Shown piece by piece: positions 1 through 7,702 of a stretch of 9,171 nt of DNA. The notes beneath the pieces are model-generated. The model did no database searches. It had not been told where the DNA came from and saw only the letters and a list, made by a program, of their open reading frames with translations. This DNA comes from Rhodobacterales bacterium UBA5972 (GTDB lineage: Bacteria; Pseudomonadota; Alphaproteobacteria; Rhodobacterales; Rhodobacteraceae). Made by a program: the position numbers and the translations under genes. The stretch is from positions 1 through 9,171 of the forward strand of contig DJBQ01000135.1 in the NCBI GenBank assembly GCA_002430125.1, read 5' to 3'. Every line of letters begins with the position of its first letter. Within the stretch, counting starts at the first letter, position 1.

Positions 1-32
1 GCACCTGATCCATGCAACGCGGCCACTGTGGG

Positions 33-959
33 TTAAGCTGGTGCGCGTGCCATCGGATGCGCCTTGCTGTAAACCTCCATTAATCGGGCTTGATCTACCG
101 CCGTATAGGCTTGCGTGGTCGAAAGGCTGGCATGGCCCAATAACTCTTGAATTGTCCGCAGATCTCCACCGGCAGCCAACAGATGTGTCGCAAACGAATG
201 CCGCATTGCGTGCGGTGTCGCGCTGGCGGGCAGGCCCAGTTGGTTGCGTGCCTGTTCCATCACTTTCTGGATTTGCCTTGCATTTAGGGGCCCACCCCGC
301 ACGCCCAGAAACAGCGGGTTGTCGGCGAATTGTGGATGCGGGCAGGTGCTCAGATACGCATCAACAGCTGTGCGCGCGGCTGGGATCACTGGAACCAATC
401 GGGTCTTGCCACCTTTGCCTTTGATCCGCAAAACCTCGGGCAGCGGCGTGTCGGCAATTGTCAGTGACAAGGCCTCGGAAATCCGCAAACCGCAGCCGTA
501 AAGCAACGTGACTACTGCCATGTCACGCGCACCGATCCACGGCTCGGTATGTTGTAAATCGACCGTGGAGATCAGATCGCGCGCAGCTTGTACTGCGACA
601 GGGCGTGGCAGTTTTGCACTGAATTTCGGTGCGCGTGTGGCCAATACTGCGGTTGGTTCAAACCCTTCACGTTCACCGAACCAGCCGTAAAAACCTTTCA
701 CGGCAGACAGAGCCCGCGCCAGCGAGCGGGCCGAAACGCCGCGCCGTCGTTCATGGGCCATCCATGCGCGCATGTCCTGCAGGGTTACACGTTTGAGCCC
801 GCCGCTTGCGATGGCTTCGCCCAGATGTTCAGCCAGAAATTGCAGAAACCCACCTAAATCCCGCTGATAGGCTTCGATTGTTTTGTCTGCGGCCCCGTCC
901 AGTGCCGCTTTGTGGGTCAGCCATCGCGCCAACAAATCGGCTGTTCCGGCCGCCAGCAT
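33..959 (-). CDS. xerC: Tyrosine recombinase XerC (chromosome dimer resolution)
   Basis: This 308-residue protein is a site-specific tyrosine recombinase. With XerD it acts at the dif site, under FtsK control, to resolve chromosome dimers before division. The N-terminal SAM-like core-binding domain spans about residues 8–95. The catalytic domain spans about 115–300 and carries the full active-site set: R159 (in CGLRISEAL), K182 (in KGKGGKTR), H250 and R253 (HAMRH), H276 (LLGHASL) and nucleophile Y285 (TTQAYTAVD). Length fits XerC/XerD (about 300). XerC is preferred over XerD because of the DUF484 gene just upstream, an arrangement also seen at E. coli xerC; a XerD or other Xer paralogue is the alternative. 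The ATG lies 2 nt after the DUF484 stop with no clear Shine-Dalgarno sequence, so translation is probably coupled. The gene looks complete and intact. Confidence 0.94.
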   Translation of the reverse strand: MLAAGTADLLARWLTHKAALDGAADKTIEAYQRDLGGFLQFLAEHLGEAIASGGLKRVTLQDMRAWMAHERRRGVSARSLARALSAVKGFYGWFGEREGFEPTAVLATRAPKFSAKLPRPVAVQAARDLISTVDLQHTEPWIGARDMAVVTLLYGCGLRISEALSLTIADTPLPEVLRIKGKGGKTRLVPVIPAARTAVDAYLSTCPHPQFADNPLFLGVRGGPLNARQIQKVMEQARNQLGLPASATPHAMRHSFATHLLAAGGDLRTIQELLGHASLSTTQAYTAVDQARLMEVYSKAHPMARAPA

Positions 960-961
960 GA

Positions 962-1678
962 CTAGCGCAGCCAGCGTTGCAATACGCGCTCCAACGCGCC
1001 GGCAAAGAACGTCAACAGGTCGGTTCCTTGTTTGGGGCCAAACTGATGTGGGTCTTCGGACCCAAGTGCCAGCATGCCCGGCAAGTTGGTCGGTCCCAGA
1101 TCAAGTTTCAGCAATGCCTCGGATTGAACCCATGCCGCGTATTGACCGTATAGGGTTTCGGACGGCTGCGAGACCTGTCTTAGGGTGACGACGCGACTGG
1201 TCATATTCCGCCCGTCGGTCAGGTATTCGTCAATCGAGCCGGGGCCGTAAATGCCCAAGACGCCGCCAAACTCCTTGGACAGATGTTCCTGAACCGGATG
1301 CCCAGCAGAATTGCTTTCCAGGCAAAGGCGCAGATTGTCAACTTTCAGAATGCCAACGATTTCATTTTTCAAGCTGGCAAGGAACTCTTGAAAATCAAGG
1401 GGTTCCAGCAAGGCCAGCACGGCGCGGTTGACTTGTCCCATACCCGCCAGGTTTTCATAGGCCGCTGCAATCACCGATCGATGCGTATCTTCCAGACGCT
1501 CGTACCGCGCTTCCAGCCGGTTCATGGCCACACCGCGCAGATCGACCACGTTTTCACCTAACGCACGCGAATCTGCCGTAATCAGCGCCTTCATTAACGC
1601 GCGGTCCTCCAGGATCGAGCCGGGATCGGATAGGATTTGGTCGCGGATATGATCCAGCGCATTGCCTGATGTCGTCAT
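962..1678 (-). CDS. DUF484 family protein, GAF-like, function unknown
   Basis: This 238-residue soluble protein matches the DUF484 family, whose biochemical role is not established. An N-terminal helical segment (about 8–45) leads into a charged, probably coiled-coil stretch (about 46–78), then a GAF-like domain (about 85–238). The family's typical C-terminal block is visible: GSEDP at 206–210, F213, and GTDLLTFF at 218–225, ending in an amphipathic helix. There is no signal peptide, membrane segment or obvious catalytic motif. Start choice is supported by AGGGG 6 nt upstream of the ATG. It sits between tal (24-nt gap) and xerC (2-nt gap). In E. coli a DUF484 gene (yigA) also directly precedes xerC, so the linkage spans two proteobacterial classes and suggests a shared process. 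That functional link is inference; the family call itself is fairly secure. Confidence 0.87.
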   Translation of the reverse strand: MTTSGNALDHIRDQILSDPGSILEDRALMKALITADSRALGENVVDLRGVAMNRLEARYERLEDTHRSVIAAAYENLAGMGQVNRAVLALLEPLDFQEFLASLKNEIVGILKVDNLRLCLESNSAGHPVQEHLSKEFGGVLGIYGPGSIDEYLTDGRNMTSRVVTLRQVSQPSETLYGQYAAWVQSEALLKLDLGPTNLPGMLALGSEDPHQFGPKQGTDLLTFFAGALERVLQRWLR

Positions 1679-1702
1679 TTTCTGCCCCTTGTCCCCGCTT
1701 TA

Positions 1703-2356
1703 TCAGAGGATCTTTTGACCGGTTTTCGCCCAGTCTTTCATAAAGCCTTCAAGCCCCTTGTCGGTCAGCGGATGATCTGCAAGTTTGCGCAGAACCGAAG
1801 GCGGGGCAGTTACGACATCGGCTCCAATCAACGCACAGTCCGATATGTGGTTGACGGTACGCGCCGAGGCCGCCAGAATCTGAGTTCCGAAATTGTAATT
1901 GTCATAGATAGTGCGAATGTCCGCGATCAGGTCCATGCCATCCAGATTGATATCGTCAAGCCGCCCGACAAAGGGCGAGATGAACGTGGCCCCCGCTTTG
2001 GCGGCCAGCAGCGCCTGGTTGGCGGAAAAACAAAGGGTCACGTTGACCATATGCCCTTCGCCAGACAGCACTTTGCAGGCTTTAAGACCGGCCCATGTCA
2101 GCGGCACTTTCACCGCAATATTATCGGCGATCTTGGCGAGTTTACGGCCTTCTGCGATCATCTCGTCAGCGTCAAGTGACACGACTTCGGCACTGACTGG
2201 CCCGTCGATCATCGCGCAGATTTCGCGTGTGACTTCAAGAATGTCACGCCCGGATTTCAAGATCAGTGAAGGATTCGTAGTGACGCCATCGACCAAGCCC
2301 ATGGCAGCAAGCTCAGCAATATCGCTGATTTCAGCGGTATCCGCGAAAAATTTCAT
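1703..2356 (-). CDS. tal: Transaldolase, small FSA/TalB-like type
   Basis: This 217-residue cytoplasmic TIM-barrel enzyme belongs to the short transaldolase / fructose-6-phosphate aldolase family. Transaldolase moves a dihydroxyacetone unit between sugar phosphates in the non-oxidative pentose phosphate pathway. Visible motifs are TTNPS (26–30), the Schiff-base lysine K83 in AVKVPLT, NVTLCFS (105–111) and SPFVGRLDD (127–135). Two positions separate the subfamilies: E. coli FSA has Gln59 and Tyr131, while transaldolases have Glu and Phe. Here they are E57 and F129, so transaldolase activity is favoured even though automatic pipelines often call such genes 'fsa'. The frame stays open to a position inside priA, but homology begins at the ATG chosen here ([10 protein letters not shown]), which is preceded by a weak GAGAG about 7 nt upstream. 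It is probably the first gene of tal–DUF484–xerC and is divergent from priA. Confidence 0.93.
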   Translation of the reverse strand: MKFFADTAEISDIAELAAMGLVDGVTTNPSLILKSGRDILEVTREICAMIDGPVSAEVVSLDADEMIAEGRKLAKIADNIAVKVPLTWAGLKACKVLSGEGHMVNVTLCFSANQALLAAKAGATFISPFVGRLDDINLDGMDLIADIRTIYDNYNFGTQILAASARTVNHISDCALIGADVVTAPPSVLRKLADHPLTDKGLEGFMKDWAKTGQKIL

Positions 2357-2466
2357 GTCTCTGCTCTCAATATACGGGGCCGTTTTTTGCTGGCCCATTC
2401 TTGTTATTCGAAACCATACATCATGCTGGACTCCGCGCAAAGCCTGTTTTTTGGATTGGCTTGCCG
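2357..2466. promoter_or_regulatory. Divergent intergenic region between tal and priA
   Basis: These 110 bp must contain the promoters for tal (leftward) and priA (rightward). On the minus strand, TTGCGC and TATGGT separated by 16 nt (TATGGT at about 2412–2417) form a weak -35/-10 candidate for tal. No comparable pair stands out for priA. A GACTC at 2429–2433 is a GANTC site, the target of the CcrM methylase of alphaproteobacteria, and falls within the spacer of the tal promoter candidate. A short inverted repeat, GGGCC (2377–2381) and GGCCC (2392–2396), lies about 20 nt before the tal start around a run of six T. The promoter assignment is inference from position and weak consensus matches. 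Confidence 0.4.
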
Positions 2467-4662
2467 GTGTGTGACAAATCCCACTTTGACCAAGGCGAAT
2501 TGGTTGCGGTTCAGACGACGCAGCCTTTGGATCGGCCGCTTGATTACAAGGCCCCGGCCGGAGGGTGCTTTGTCGGCTCGTTCGTCGAAGTGCCGCTTGG
2601 GCCACGTAAGGTTTTAGGTGTGGTTTGGGGCGCGGGTGCGGGCGGGTTTGATCTGAAAAAGGCGCGATCCGTCATCCGGGTGTTGGATGTGGCCCCGATG
2701 CGCGAAGAAATGCAGGATTTTCTGCGCCGGGTTGGTGATTATACCCTGTCGCCGCTATCATCTATGCTGCGGTTGGCCACACGTGCCCCGGGGTTGATGG
2801 ACCCAATGTCGATGCGCAAAGTTTATGGCTTGGGTCGCGGCGATCCTGACCGGATGACGTCAGCCCGCGAACGGGTGATTGCAGTTCTGGAAGACCATGG
2901 CGGCCTAGTCTTTACGCTTGGCGAATTGGCCGAACTTGCGGGCGTGTCATCGTCGGTGATCCAGGGGTTGGTCAAGCAAGGCGTGGTGGAAGAACAGGAA
3001 ACCCCGCGCGATCTGCCCTATCCAAGGCTTGATGCCAAACTATCTGGCAAAACCTTATCCGGCGATCAGGCTGAAGCGGCAAAACTGGTGCGCGACGGGG
3101 TTTTGTCGGGCGAATACGGAACCTGGCTGCTGAAAGGTGTCACCGGGTCCGGTAAAACCGAGGTGTATCTGGAAGCCGTGGCCGCTTGTCTGGAATCCGG
3201 GCGACAGGCATTGGTGTTGCTGCCGGAAATCGCCCTGACATCGGAATTTCTGAAACGCGTCCAGGCACGCTTTGGCGCACTGCCTGCCGAATGGCATTCA
3301 GGCGTCACCATGACCGAACGCCGCTGTTGCTGGCGCATGGTGGCCGAAGGCGGTGCCGATCTGGTGGTGGGGGCAAGGTCAGCACTTTACCTGCCATTTC
3401 AAAGGCTTGGGTTGATTGTGGTCGATGAAGAACACGACCAGTCGTATAAACAGGAAGACGGCGTGCATTACAACGCGCGGGATATGGCGGTGCTGCGCGC
3501 GTCGATTTTGGGGGCGACGGTTGTGCTGGCATCAGCCACGCCATCGCTTGAAAGCTGGGTCAATGCCGGGGCTGGCAAGTATCGCCGACTTGATCTGGCT
3601 GAACGGTTTGGGGTCGCTGAAATGCCGGATATCGGGGCGATTGATTTGCGGGCTGAACCCCCCGCACGTGGCCGCTGGATTTCGCCGCCTTTGGAGGCAG
3701 AAGTGCGCGCGCGACTTTTGCGCGGCGAGCAGTCGCTGCTGTTTCTCAACCGGCGTGGTTATGCACCGTTGACGGTGTGCCGGTCTTGCGGCCATCAGAT
3801 CGGTTGCGATCATTGTGATGCGCGGATGGTCGAGCACCGGTTTCAGGGACGGTTGATGTGCCATCAATGCGGTGAAACCAAACCGATGCCAACCGCCTGC
3901 CCGCACTGCAAATCCGAAGGCACAATGGCCCCGATTGGCCCCGGCGTCGAACGGTTGGCCGAGGAAGCAACCGCCGTGTTCCCCGATGCCCGTATCGCGA
4001 TCCTGTCGTCCGACTTGGCGCAATCGGCGCGGGCGATCCGCGCGCGGATCGAGGAAATTGCCTCGGGGCAAGCGGATGTGATTATCGGCACCCAGATCGT
4101 GGCAAAGGGGCACAACTTTCCATTGCTGACGCTGGTGGGGGTGATTGATGCGGATTTAGGCCTGCAAGGGGGCGATCTGCGCGCTGCCGAACGCACCTTT
4201 CAACTGATGCGTCAGGTCGCAGGGCGCGCGGGACGGGCCGATTTACGCGGCGTTGCTTTGCTGCAAACCCATCAACCTGATCATCCGGTGATCAAAGCGA
4301 TTATCTCGGGCGATGACGAAGGCTTTTGGAAGGCCGAAGCCGCGCAACGCCAAGCCGCGGGCGTGCCGCCTTTTGGACGGATGGCGGGGATCGTATTGTC
4401 CTCGCCTGATGTGGCGCAGGTGTTTGATTTCGCGGGCGTTATGGCGCGTAACACATCGCCCTTGGCCAAAATCGGCGCACAGGTCTTCGGTCCTGCCCCG
4501 GCACCTGTCGCGCGAATTCGTGGCCGTCACCGGGTCAGGCTGCTGGTCAAAGCCGCGAAAGGCGCGCCGCTGCAAACAGCCCTCGCGCAATGGGCCGCAC
4601 AGTTCAAACTGCCAAACAATATGCGTCTGACCATCGATATCGATCCACAGAGCTTTTACTGA
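2467..4662 (+). CDS. priA: Primosomal protein N' (replication restart helicase PriA)
   Basis: PriA is a superfamily 2 DNA helicase that recognises stalled forks and D-loops and reloads the replisome. The 731-residue product equals the usual length (732 in E. coli). In order: N-terminal 3'-end-binding domain (about 1–105, with [11 protein letters not shown] and [17 protein letters not shown]), winged helix (about 110–180), and helicase core with Walker A GVTGSGKT (224–231), DEEH box (320–323), SATPS (356–360), [12 protein letters not shown] (541–552) and QVAGRAGR (583–590). Eight cysteines for two zinc ions are all present (438, 441, 447, 450, 465, 468, 478, 481). The start is taken as GTG at 2467 because this gives family length and an N-terminus of the family type; a TTG at 2401 would add 22 atypical residues. 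The ribosome site is poor (GGA about 11 nt upstream), so the exact start is less certain than the identity. Confidence 0.95.
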   Translation: MCDKSHFDQGELVAVQTTQPLDRPLDYKAPAGGCFVGSFVEVPLGPRKVLGVVWGAGAGGFDLKKARSVIRVLDVAPMREEMQDFLRRVGDYTLSPLSSMLRLATRAPGLMDPMSMRKVYGLGRGDPDRMTSARERVIAVLEDHGGLVFTLGELAELAGVSSSVIQGLVKQGVVEEQETPRDLPYPRLDAKLSGKTLSGDQAEAAKLVRDGVLSGEYGTWLLKGVTGSGKTEVYLEAVAACLESGRQALVLLPEIALTSEFLKRVQARFGALPAEWHSGVTMTERRCCWRMVAEGGADLVVGARSALYLPFQRLGLIVVDEEHDQSYKQEDGVHYNARDMAVLRASILGATVVLASATPSLESWVNAGAGKYRRLDLAERFGVAEMPDIGAIDLRAEPPARGRWISPPLEAEVRARLLRGEQSLLFLNRRGYAPLTVCRSCGHQIGCDHCDARMVEHRFQGRLMCHQCGETKPMPTACPHCKSEGTMAPIGPGVERLAEEATAVFPDARIAILSSDLAQSARAIRARIEEIASGQADVIIGTQIVAKGHNFPLLTLVGVIDADLGLQGGDLRAAERTFQLMRQVAGRAGRADLRGVALLQTHQPDHPVIKAIISGDDEGFWKAEAAQRQAAGVPPFGRMAGIVLSSPDVAQVFDFAGVMARNTSPLAKIGAQVFGPAPAPVARIRGRHRVRLLVKAAKGAPLQTALAQWAAQFKLPNNMRLTIDIDPQSFY

Positions 4663-4755
4663 ACCGGCGATTGTGCGCCGCCCGGTGTGACAAGGTTCTG
4701 GCCTTGTCGCGCGCGTGACGCTAGAAGATGCGCGACTTCAAAACGGAATATGAAG
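4663..4755 (+). promoter_or_regulatory. Inverted-repeat-rich spacer between priA and hisC
   Basis: This 93-nt gap, the widest same-strand gap in the window, contains three inverted repeats. Just after the priA stop, CGGCG (4665–4669) pairs with CGCCG (4676–4680) across 6 nt. Then GACAAGG (4689–4695) pairs with CCTTGTC (4702–4708), also across 6 nt, extendable to 4685/4712 with G·U pairs. Finally GTCGCGC (4706–4712) pairs with GCGCGAC (4730–4736). The last two share bases 4706–4708, or up to 4712 if the middle stem is extended, so they cannot both form fully. No U-tract follows any of them, so a standard intrinsic terminator is not shown. No convincing -35/-10 pair was found and no His-rich leader peptide is present. 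It may hold a priA 3' end, a hisC promoter, or an RNA regulatory element; this is inference. Confidence 0.4.
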
Positions 4756-5844
4756 ATGACCAACCAGATCACGCCCCGCCCTGGCATTATGGAAATCGAT
4801 CCCTATATGGGTGGCGAAAGTCATGTGCCAGGCGTTGCAAAAATCCATAAACTGTCATCAAACGAAAATCCCCTTGGGCCGAGTCCGAAAGCTATCGCTG
4901 CCTTCAAAGCGGTAGCCGGAACGTTAGAGCGTTATCCCTCGTCAGATCATGCCGGTTTGCGCATAGCGATCGGTCAGGTCCACGGCGTTGACCCGTCGCG
5001 GGTGATTTGTGGCGATGGCTCGGACGAGGTTATTTCGTGGCTGTGTAACGCCTATGCCGGGCCGGGTGACGAGGTTCTGTTTACCGCGCACGGCTTTTCG
5101 ATGTACCGGATTTCAGCCCTTGGTGCAGGTGCCACACCGGTCGAAGTGGCAGAAACCAAACGGCGCGTGGATGTTGACAAACTGTTGGCTGGGTGCACCG
5201 CCAATACGCGGCTAGTGTTTTTGGCCAATCCTGGCAATCCGACCGGCACGATGATTTCAGAGGCCGAAATGGCGCGGCTGGCCGATGGGTTGCCGCCACA
5301 GGCGTTGCTGGTTCTGGATGGCGCTTATGCGGATTTCGTCGAAGGATTTGACGGCGGCTTGGCCTTGGTTGAAGCGCGCAACAATGTTTTCATGACGCGG
5401 ACGTTTTCGAAAATCTATGGGCTGGGTGGCTTGCGGGTTGGCTGGGGATATGGGCCTGCTGCGATAATCGACGTGTTGAACCGCATTCGCGGGCCGTTTA
5501 ATGTCACGGCCGCCGGGCTGGCCGCTGCCCAGGCGGCGGTTCTGGATCTGGACTATACCGATAGATGCCGGGCTGAGAACACCAGGTGGCGGGATTGGTT
5601 GCAGGCCGAACTGGCAGCAATTGGTATCCCGTCGGACCAGGCGTTTGGCAATTTTATTCTGACGCGCTTTGGGTCGGAAATACAGGCCGATGCGGCCGAG
5701 GCGGCGTTGCGAATGGCTGGAATTTTGGTGCGCAAAGTCAAAGGGTATCGCTTGCCCGACTGTTTAAGGATTACCGTCGGCGACGAAGAAGCCTGCCGCC
5801 TTGTGGTTGATGTGATGACGAAGTTCATGAAGGAACGCGACTGA
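4756..5844 (+). CDS. hisC: Histidinol-phosphate aminotransferase, possibly also acting on aromatic substrates
   Basis: This 362-residue PLP enzyme of fold type I converts imidazole-acetol phosphate plus glutamate to histidinol phosphate in histidine synthesis. Seen in the sequence are [12 protein letters not shown] (32–43), GDGSDE (86–91, phosphate-binding region), NPGNPTGT (158–165), D188 and Y191 (LDGAY), the PLP-binding lysine K219 in [15 protein letters not shown], and R227. The ATG at 4756 is preferred: GGA lies 8 nt upstream and homology begins there. The nearby ATG at 4750 is an alternative, and a GTG at 4687 would add 23 non-family residues through a hairpin region. The gene overlaps tyrC by 1 nt (TGATG). 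In Zymomonas mobilis the equivalent pair (hisH–tyrC) encodes an aminotransferase active on both histidinol phosphate and aromatic substrates, so a dual role here is plausible but inferred. Confidence 0.92.
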   Translation: MTNQITPRPGIMEIDPYMGGESHVPGVAKIHKLSSNENPLGPSPKAIAAFKAVAGTLERYPSSDHAGLRIAIGQVHGVDPSRVICGDGSDEVISWLCNAYAGPGDEVLFTAHGFSMYRISALGAGATPVEVAETKRRVDVDKLLAGCTANTRLVFLANPGNPTGTMISEAEMARLADGLPPQALLVLDGAYADFVEGFDGGLALVEARNNVFMTRTFSKIYGLGGLRVGWGYGPAAIIDVLNRIRGPFNVTAAGLAAAQAAVLDLDYTDRCRAENTRWRDWLQAELAAIGIPSDQAFGNFILTRFGSEIQADAAEAALRMAGILVRKVKGYRLPDCLRITVGDEEACRLVVDVMTKFMKERD

Positions 5845-6770
5845 TGGCGGTGATTTTTGAACGGGTTGCCTTGCTGGGTATCGGGCTGATCGCCTCGTCA
5901 ATCGCGCTGGGGGCGCGCAAGCACGGCTTGGCTGGCTCGATTGCAGGGCATGCCCGCACCGCCGAAACTCGCGCGACCGCGCTTGAACTTGGCCTGTGTG
6001 ATCAGGTTTACGCAAGTGCGGCCGAGGCGGTGAAGGACGCTGATCTGGTCATCTTCTGTGTGCCAATCGGCGCAATGGCAGCGATGGCAAAGGAAATCGC
6101 ACCGCATCTGAAACCCGGCGCCGTACTGACAGATGTCGGGTCGGTGAAAAAAGCGGTGATTGACGCGATTGGCCCCTATGTGCCGGGTGGCGTTGAATTT
6201 ATTCCCGGTCATCCGTTGGCGGGAACCGAGCATTCCGGTCCACGTGCGGGGTTTGCCAGCCTGTTTGACAACCGCTGGTGCCTGCTTACGCCGCTGGACG
6301 GCACTGACCCCGATGCCTTGGCGCGATTGGTGGCGTTTTGGCAAGGTTTAGGGGCCAAGGTTGATCAGATGGATGCGGACCATCACGATCTGGTTCTGGC
6401 TGTGACCAGTCACGCGCCGCATCTGATCGCCTATACGATGGTCGGTGTCGCGGATGACTTGCAACGGGTGACGGAATCCGAGGTTATCAACTATTCAGCG
6501 GCCGGTTTTCGGGATTTCACGCGCATCGCCGCCAGTGACCCTACGATGTGGCGTGATGTCTTTCTGAACAACAAAGAAGCCACACTGGAGATCCTTGGCC
6601 GCTTTACAGAAGAGTTGTTTGATTTGCAGCGAGCGATACGCAGGGGCAACGGTCAGCAACTTTTTGATTATTTCACCCGTACACGCGCGATCAGACGTGG
6701 TATTATCGAAGCAGGGCAGGATACAGATGCGCCGGATTTCGGGCGCGCGACAAAAGAAAAAGGGCAGTAG
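5844..6770 (+). CDS. tyrC: Prephenate/arogenate (cyclohexadienyl) dehydrogenase
   Basis: This 308-residue cytoplasmic enzyme carries out the NAD(P)-dependent oxidative decarboxylation of prephenate and/or arogenate in tyrosine synthesis. The Rossmann domain (about 1–160) has the dinucleotide loop GIGLIASS (12–19), with Ala at the position that is often Gly, then FCVPIGA (71–77) and TDVGSVK (96–102). The catalytic block GHPLAGTEHSGP is at 122–133, with H123. The helical C-terminal dimerisation domain holds SHAPHL (189–194) and FRDFTRIAASDP (222–233), whose arginine contributes to substrate binding in this family. There is no chorismate mutase or ACT domain, so it is the monofunctional type without the usual tyrosine-sensing domain. 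Start ATG overlaps the hisC stop, with AAGGA 9 nt upstream inside hisC. Substrate preference (prephenate versus arogenate) and cofactor cannot be told from the motifs. Confidence 0.92.
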   Translation: MAVIFERVALLGIGLIASSIALGARKHGLAGSIAGHARTAETRATALELGLCDQVYASAAEAVKDADLVIFCVPIGAMAAMAKEIAPHLKPGAVLTDVGSVKKAVIDAIGPYVPGGVEFIPGHPLAGTEHSGPRAGFASLFDNRWCLLTPLDGTDPDALARLVAFWQGLGAKVDQMDADHHDLVLAVTSHAPHLIAYTMVGVADDLQRVTESEVINYSAAGFRDFTRIAASDPTMWRDVFLNNKEATLEILGRFTEELFDLQRAIRRGNGQQLFDYFTRTRAIRRGIIEAGQDTDAPDFGRATKEKGQ

Positions 6771-6772
6771 GC

Positions 6773-7699
6773 ATGCAGGTTGTAATGCCACTTATTCTTG
6801 TGATTTCGCTGCTGGTGGGTCCAGTCGCCCAAGCTGGTGCGCCGCGTCATTCCCCCCGACCCATGCCGCGCGAAACCATTCAGGCCAAAACAGACTTCAT
6901 TCAGGTTTTTTACCGAAATGGTATCCGGCCAAAACCACGGTTCGAGCAAAGCAGCAAAACGCCTATGCAGACTGCATCCTCGAACGAGACAGATTTTGGT
7001 GGCCGTACTACTGATTACGTACTGGCAACGACGCAACCGATTTACCGCTCTCCGCGCCCTGAAATCCGGCCTGAGGATTTGAACCTGAACCGAACTATTG
7101 TCCGCCAGGTTAAGACCAAGCCGACCGCGCAGGGTACACGCATCGCCAGTACGAATGCCACCGCCACATACAAAAATGGCGCGTTATGTGGTGACCGGCG
7201 CATTCGCGGCGAAGTTCTTGCGCCGATTGGCAGCAGCACGACGGGTTGCGGCATTGCCAGCCCCGTTAGGGTCACCTCGATTGATGGCATCACGCTTAGT
7301 CAGGGGTCGATCATGGATTGTACGACTGCCAAAACATTGGCGGGTTGGCTGACCGATAGTGTGCGTCCGGCTGTCGGGCGACGCGGTGGGGGGCTGCAAT
7401 CGGTTCGCGTGGCGGCGCATTATTCCTGTCGGACGCGCAACAGCCAGAAGGGCGCTAAGATTTCGGAACACGGCAAGGGCCATGCGATTGATATTTCAGG
7501 ACTAATGCTGGCCGATGGTAGGATGATTACTGTCAAGGAAGGCTGGTTGAACCGTAAAGATAACAAGATACTGGCGGCGGTCCGGGCGAAGGCTTGTGGG
7601 CCGTTTGGCACGGTTCTTGGTCCCGGTTCAGACCGGTTTCACAGCGACCACTTTCATCTGGATACAGCACGGTATCGCAGCGGTTCATATTGCAAATAG
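6773..7699 (+). CDS. Secreted extensin-like C-terminal domain protein (M15-like fold)
   Basis: This 308-residue protein begins with a likely Sec signal peptide: a hydrophobic core at about 4–17 and AQA cleavage near residue 21. Residues 22–135 are low-complexity, rich in Pro, Arg, Thr and Ser, with RPMPR, RPKPR and RPEIRP repeats. The C-terminal domain (about 138–308) matches the bacterial extensin-like family, related to zinc D-Ala-D-Ala carboxypeptidases. It has S231-x-H233-x-x-G-x-A-x-D240 and D292-H293-F294-H295-L-D297, which resemble the M15 metal ligands, and six cysteines (139, 159, 183, 219, 275, 307) that could form periplasmic disulfides. Despite the family name it is unlike plant extensins outside this domain. 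A peptidoglycan or cell-wall role is inferred; the activity of this family is not established to my knowledge. AGGG lies 8 nt before the ATG. It follows tyrC by 2 nt and probably shares its transcript. Confidence 0.88.
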   Translation: MQVVMPLILVISLLVGPVAQAGAPRHSPRPMPRETIQAKTDFIQVFYRNGIRPKPRFEQSSKTPMQTASSNETDFGGRTTDYVLATTQPIYRSPRPEIRPEDLNLNRTIVRQVKTKPTAQGTRIASTNATATYKNGALCGDRRIRGEVLAPIGSSTTGCGIASPVRVTSIDGITLSQGSIMDCTTAKTLAGWLTDSVRPAVGRRGGGLQSVRVAAHYSCRTRNSQKGAKISEHGKGHAIDISGLMLADGRMITVKEGWLNRKDNKILAAVRAKACGPFGTVLGPGSDRFHSDHFHLDTARYRSGSYCK

Positions 7700-7702
7700 A
7701 GT

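Noticed and set aside
1..32. Possible end of another gene left of xerC
   Set aside because: Only 32 bases are visible; no frame or motif can be assigned.
2401..2466. TTG start for priA at 2401
   Set aside because: The extra 22 residues do not look like a PriA N-terminus; GTG at 2467 gives the usual length of about 731.
2357..2605. Upstream in-frame extension of the transaldolase gene to a start at 2605
   Set aside because: It would add 83 residues without family similarity, overlap the priA start on the other strand, and the canonical [10 protein letters not shown] start is present at 2356.
3532..4113. Long antisense open frame (193 codons) within priA
   Set aside because: It lies fully opposite a strongly conserved coding region, has no recognisable domain, and is explained by the base composition of priA.
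4687..4755. GTG start for hisC at 4687, or a separate leader peptide there
   Set aside because: The 23 extra residues are Arg/Cys-rich and not family-like, the region is an inverted repeat, and the frame has no stop before hisC, so it is not a separate leader ORF.
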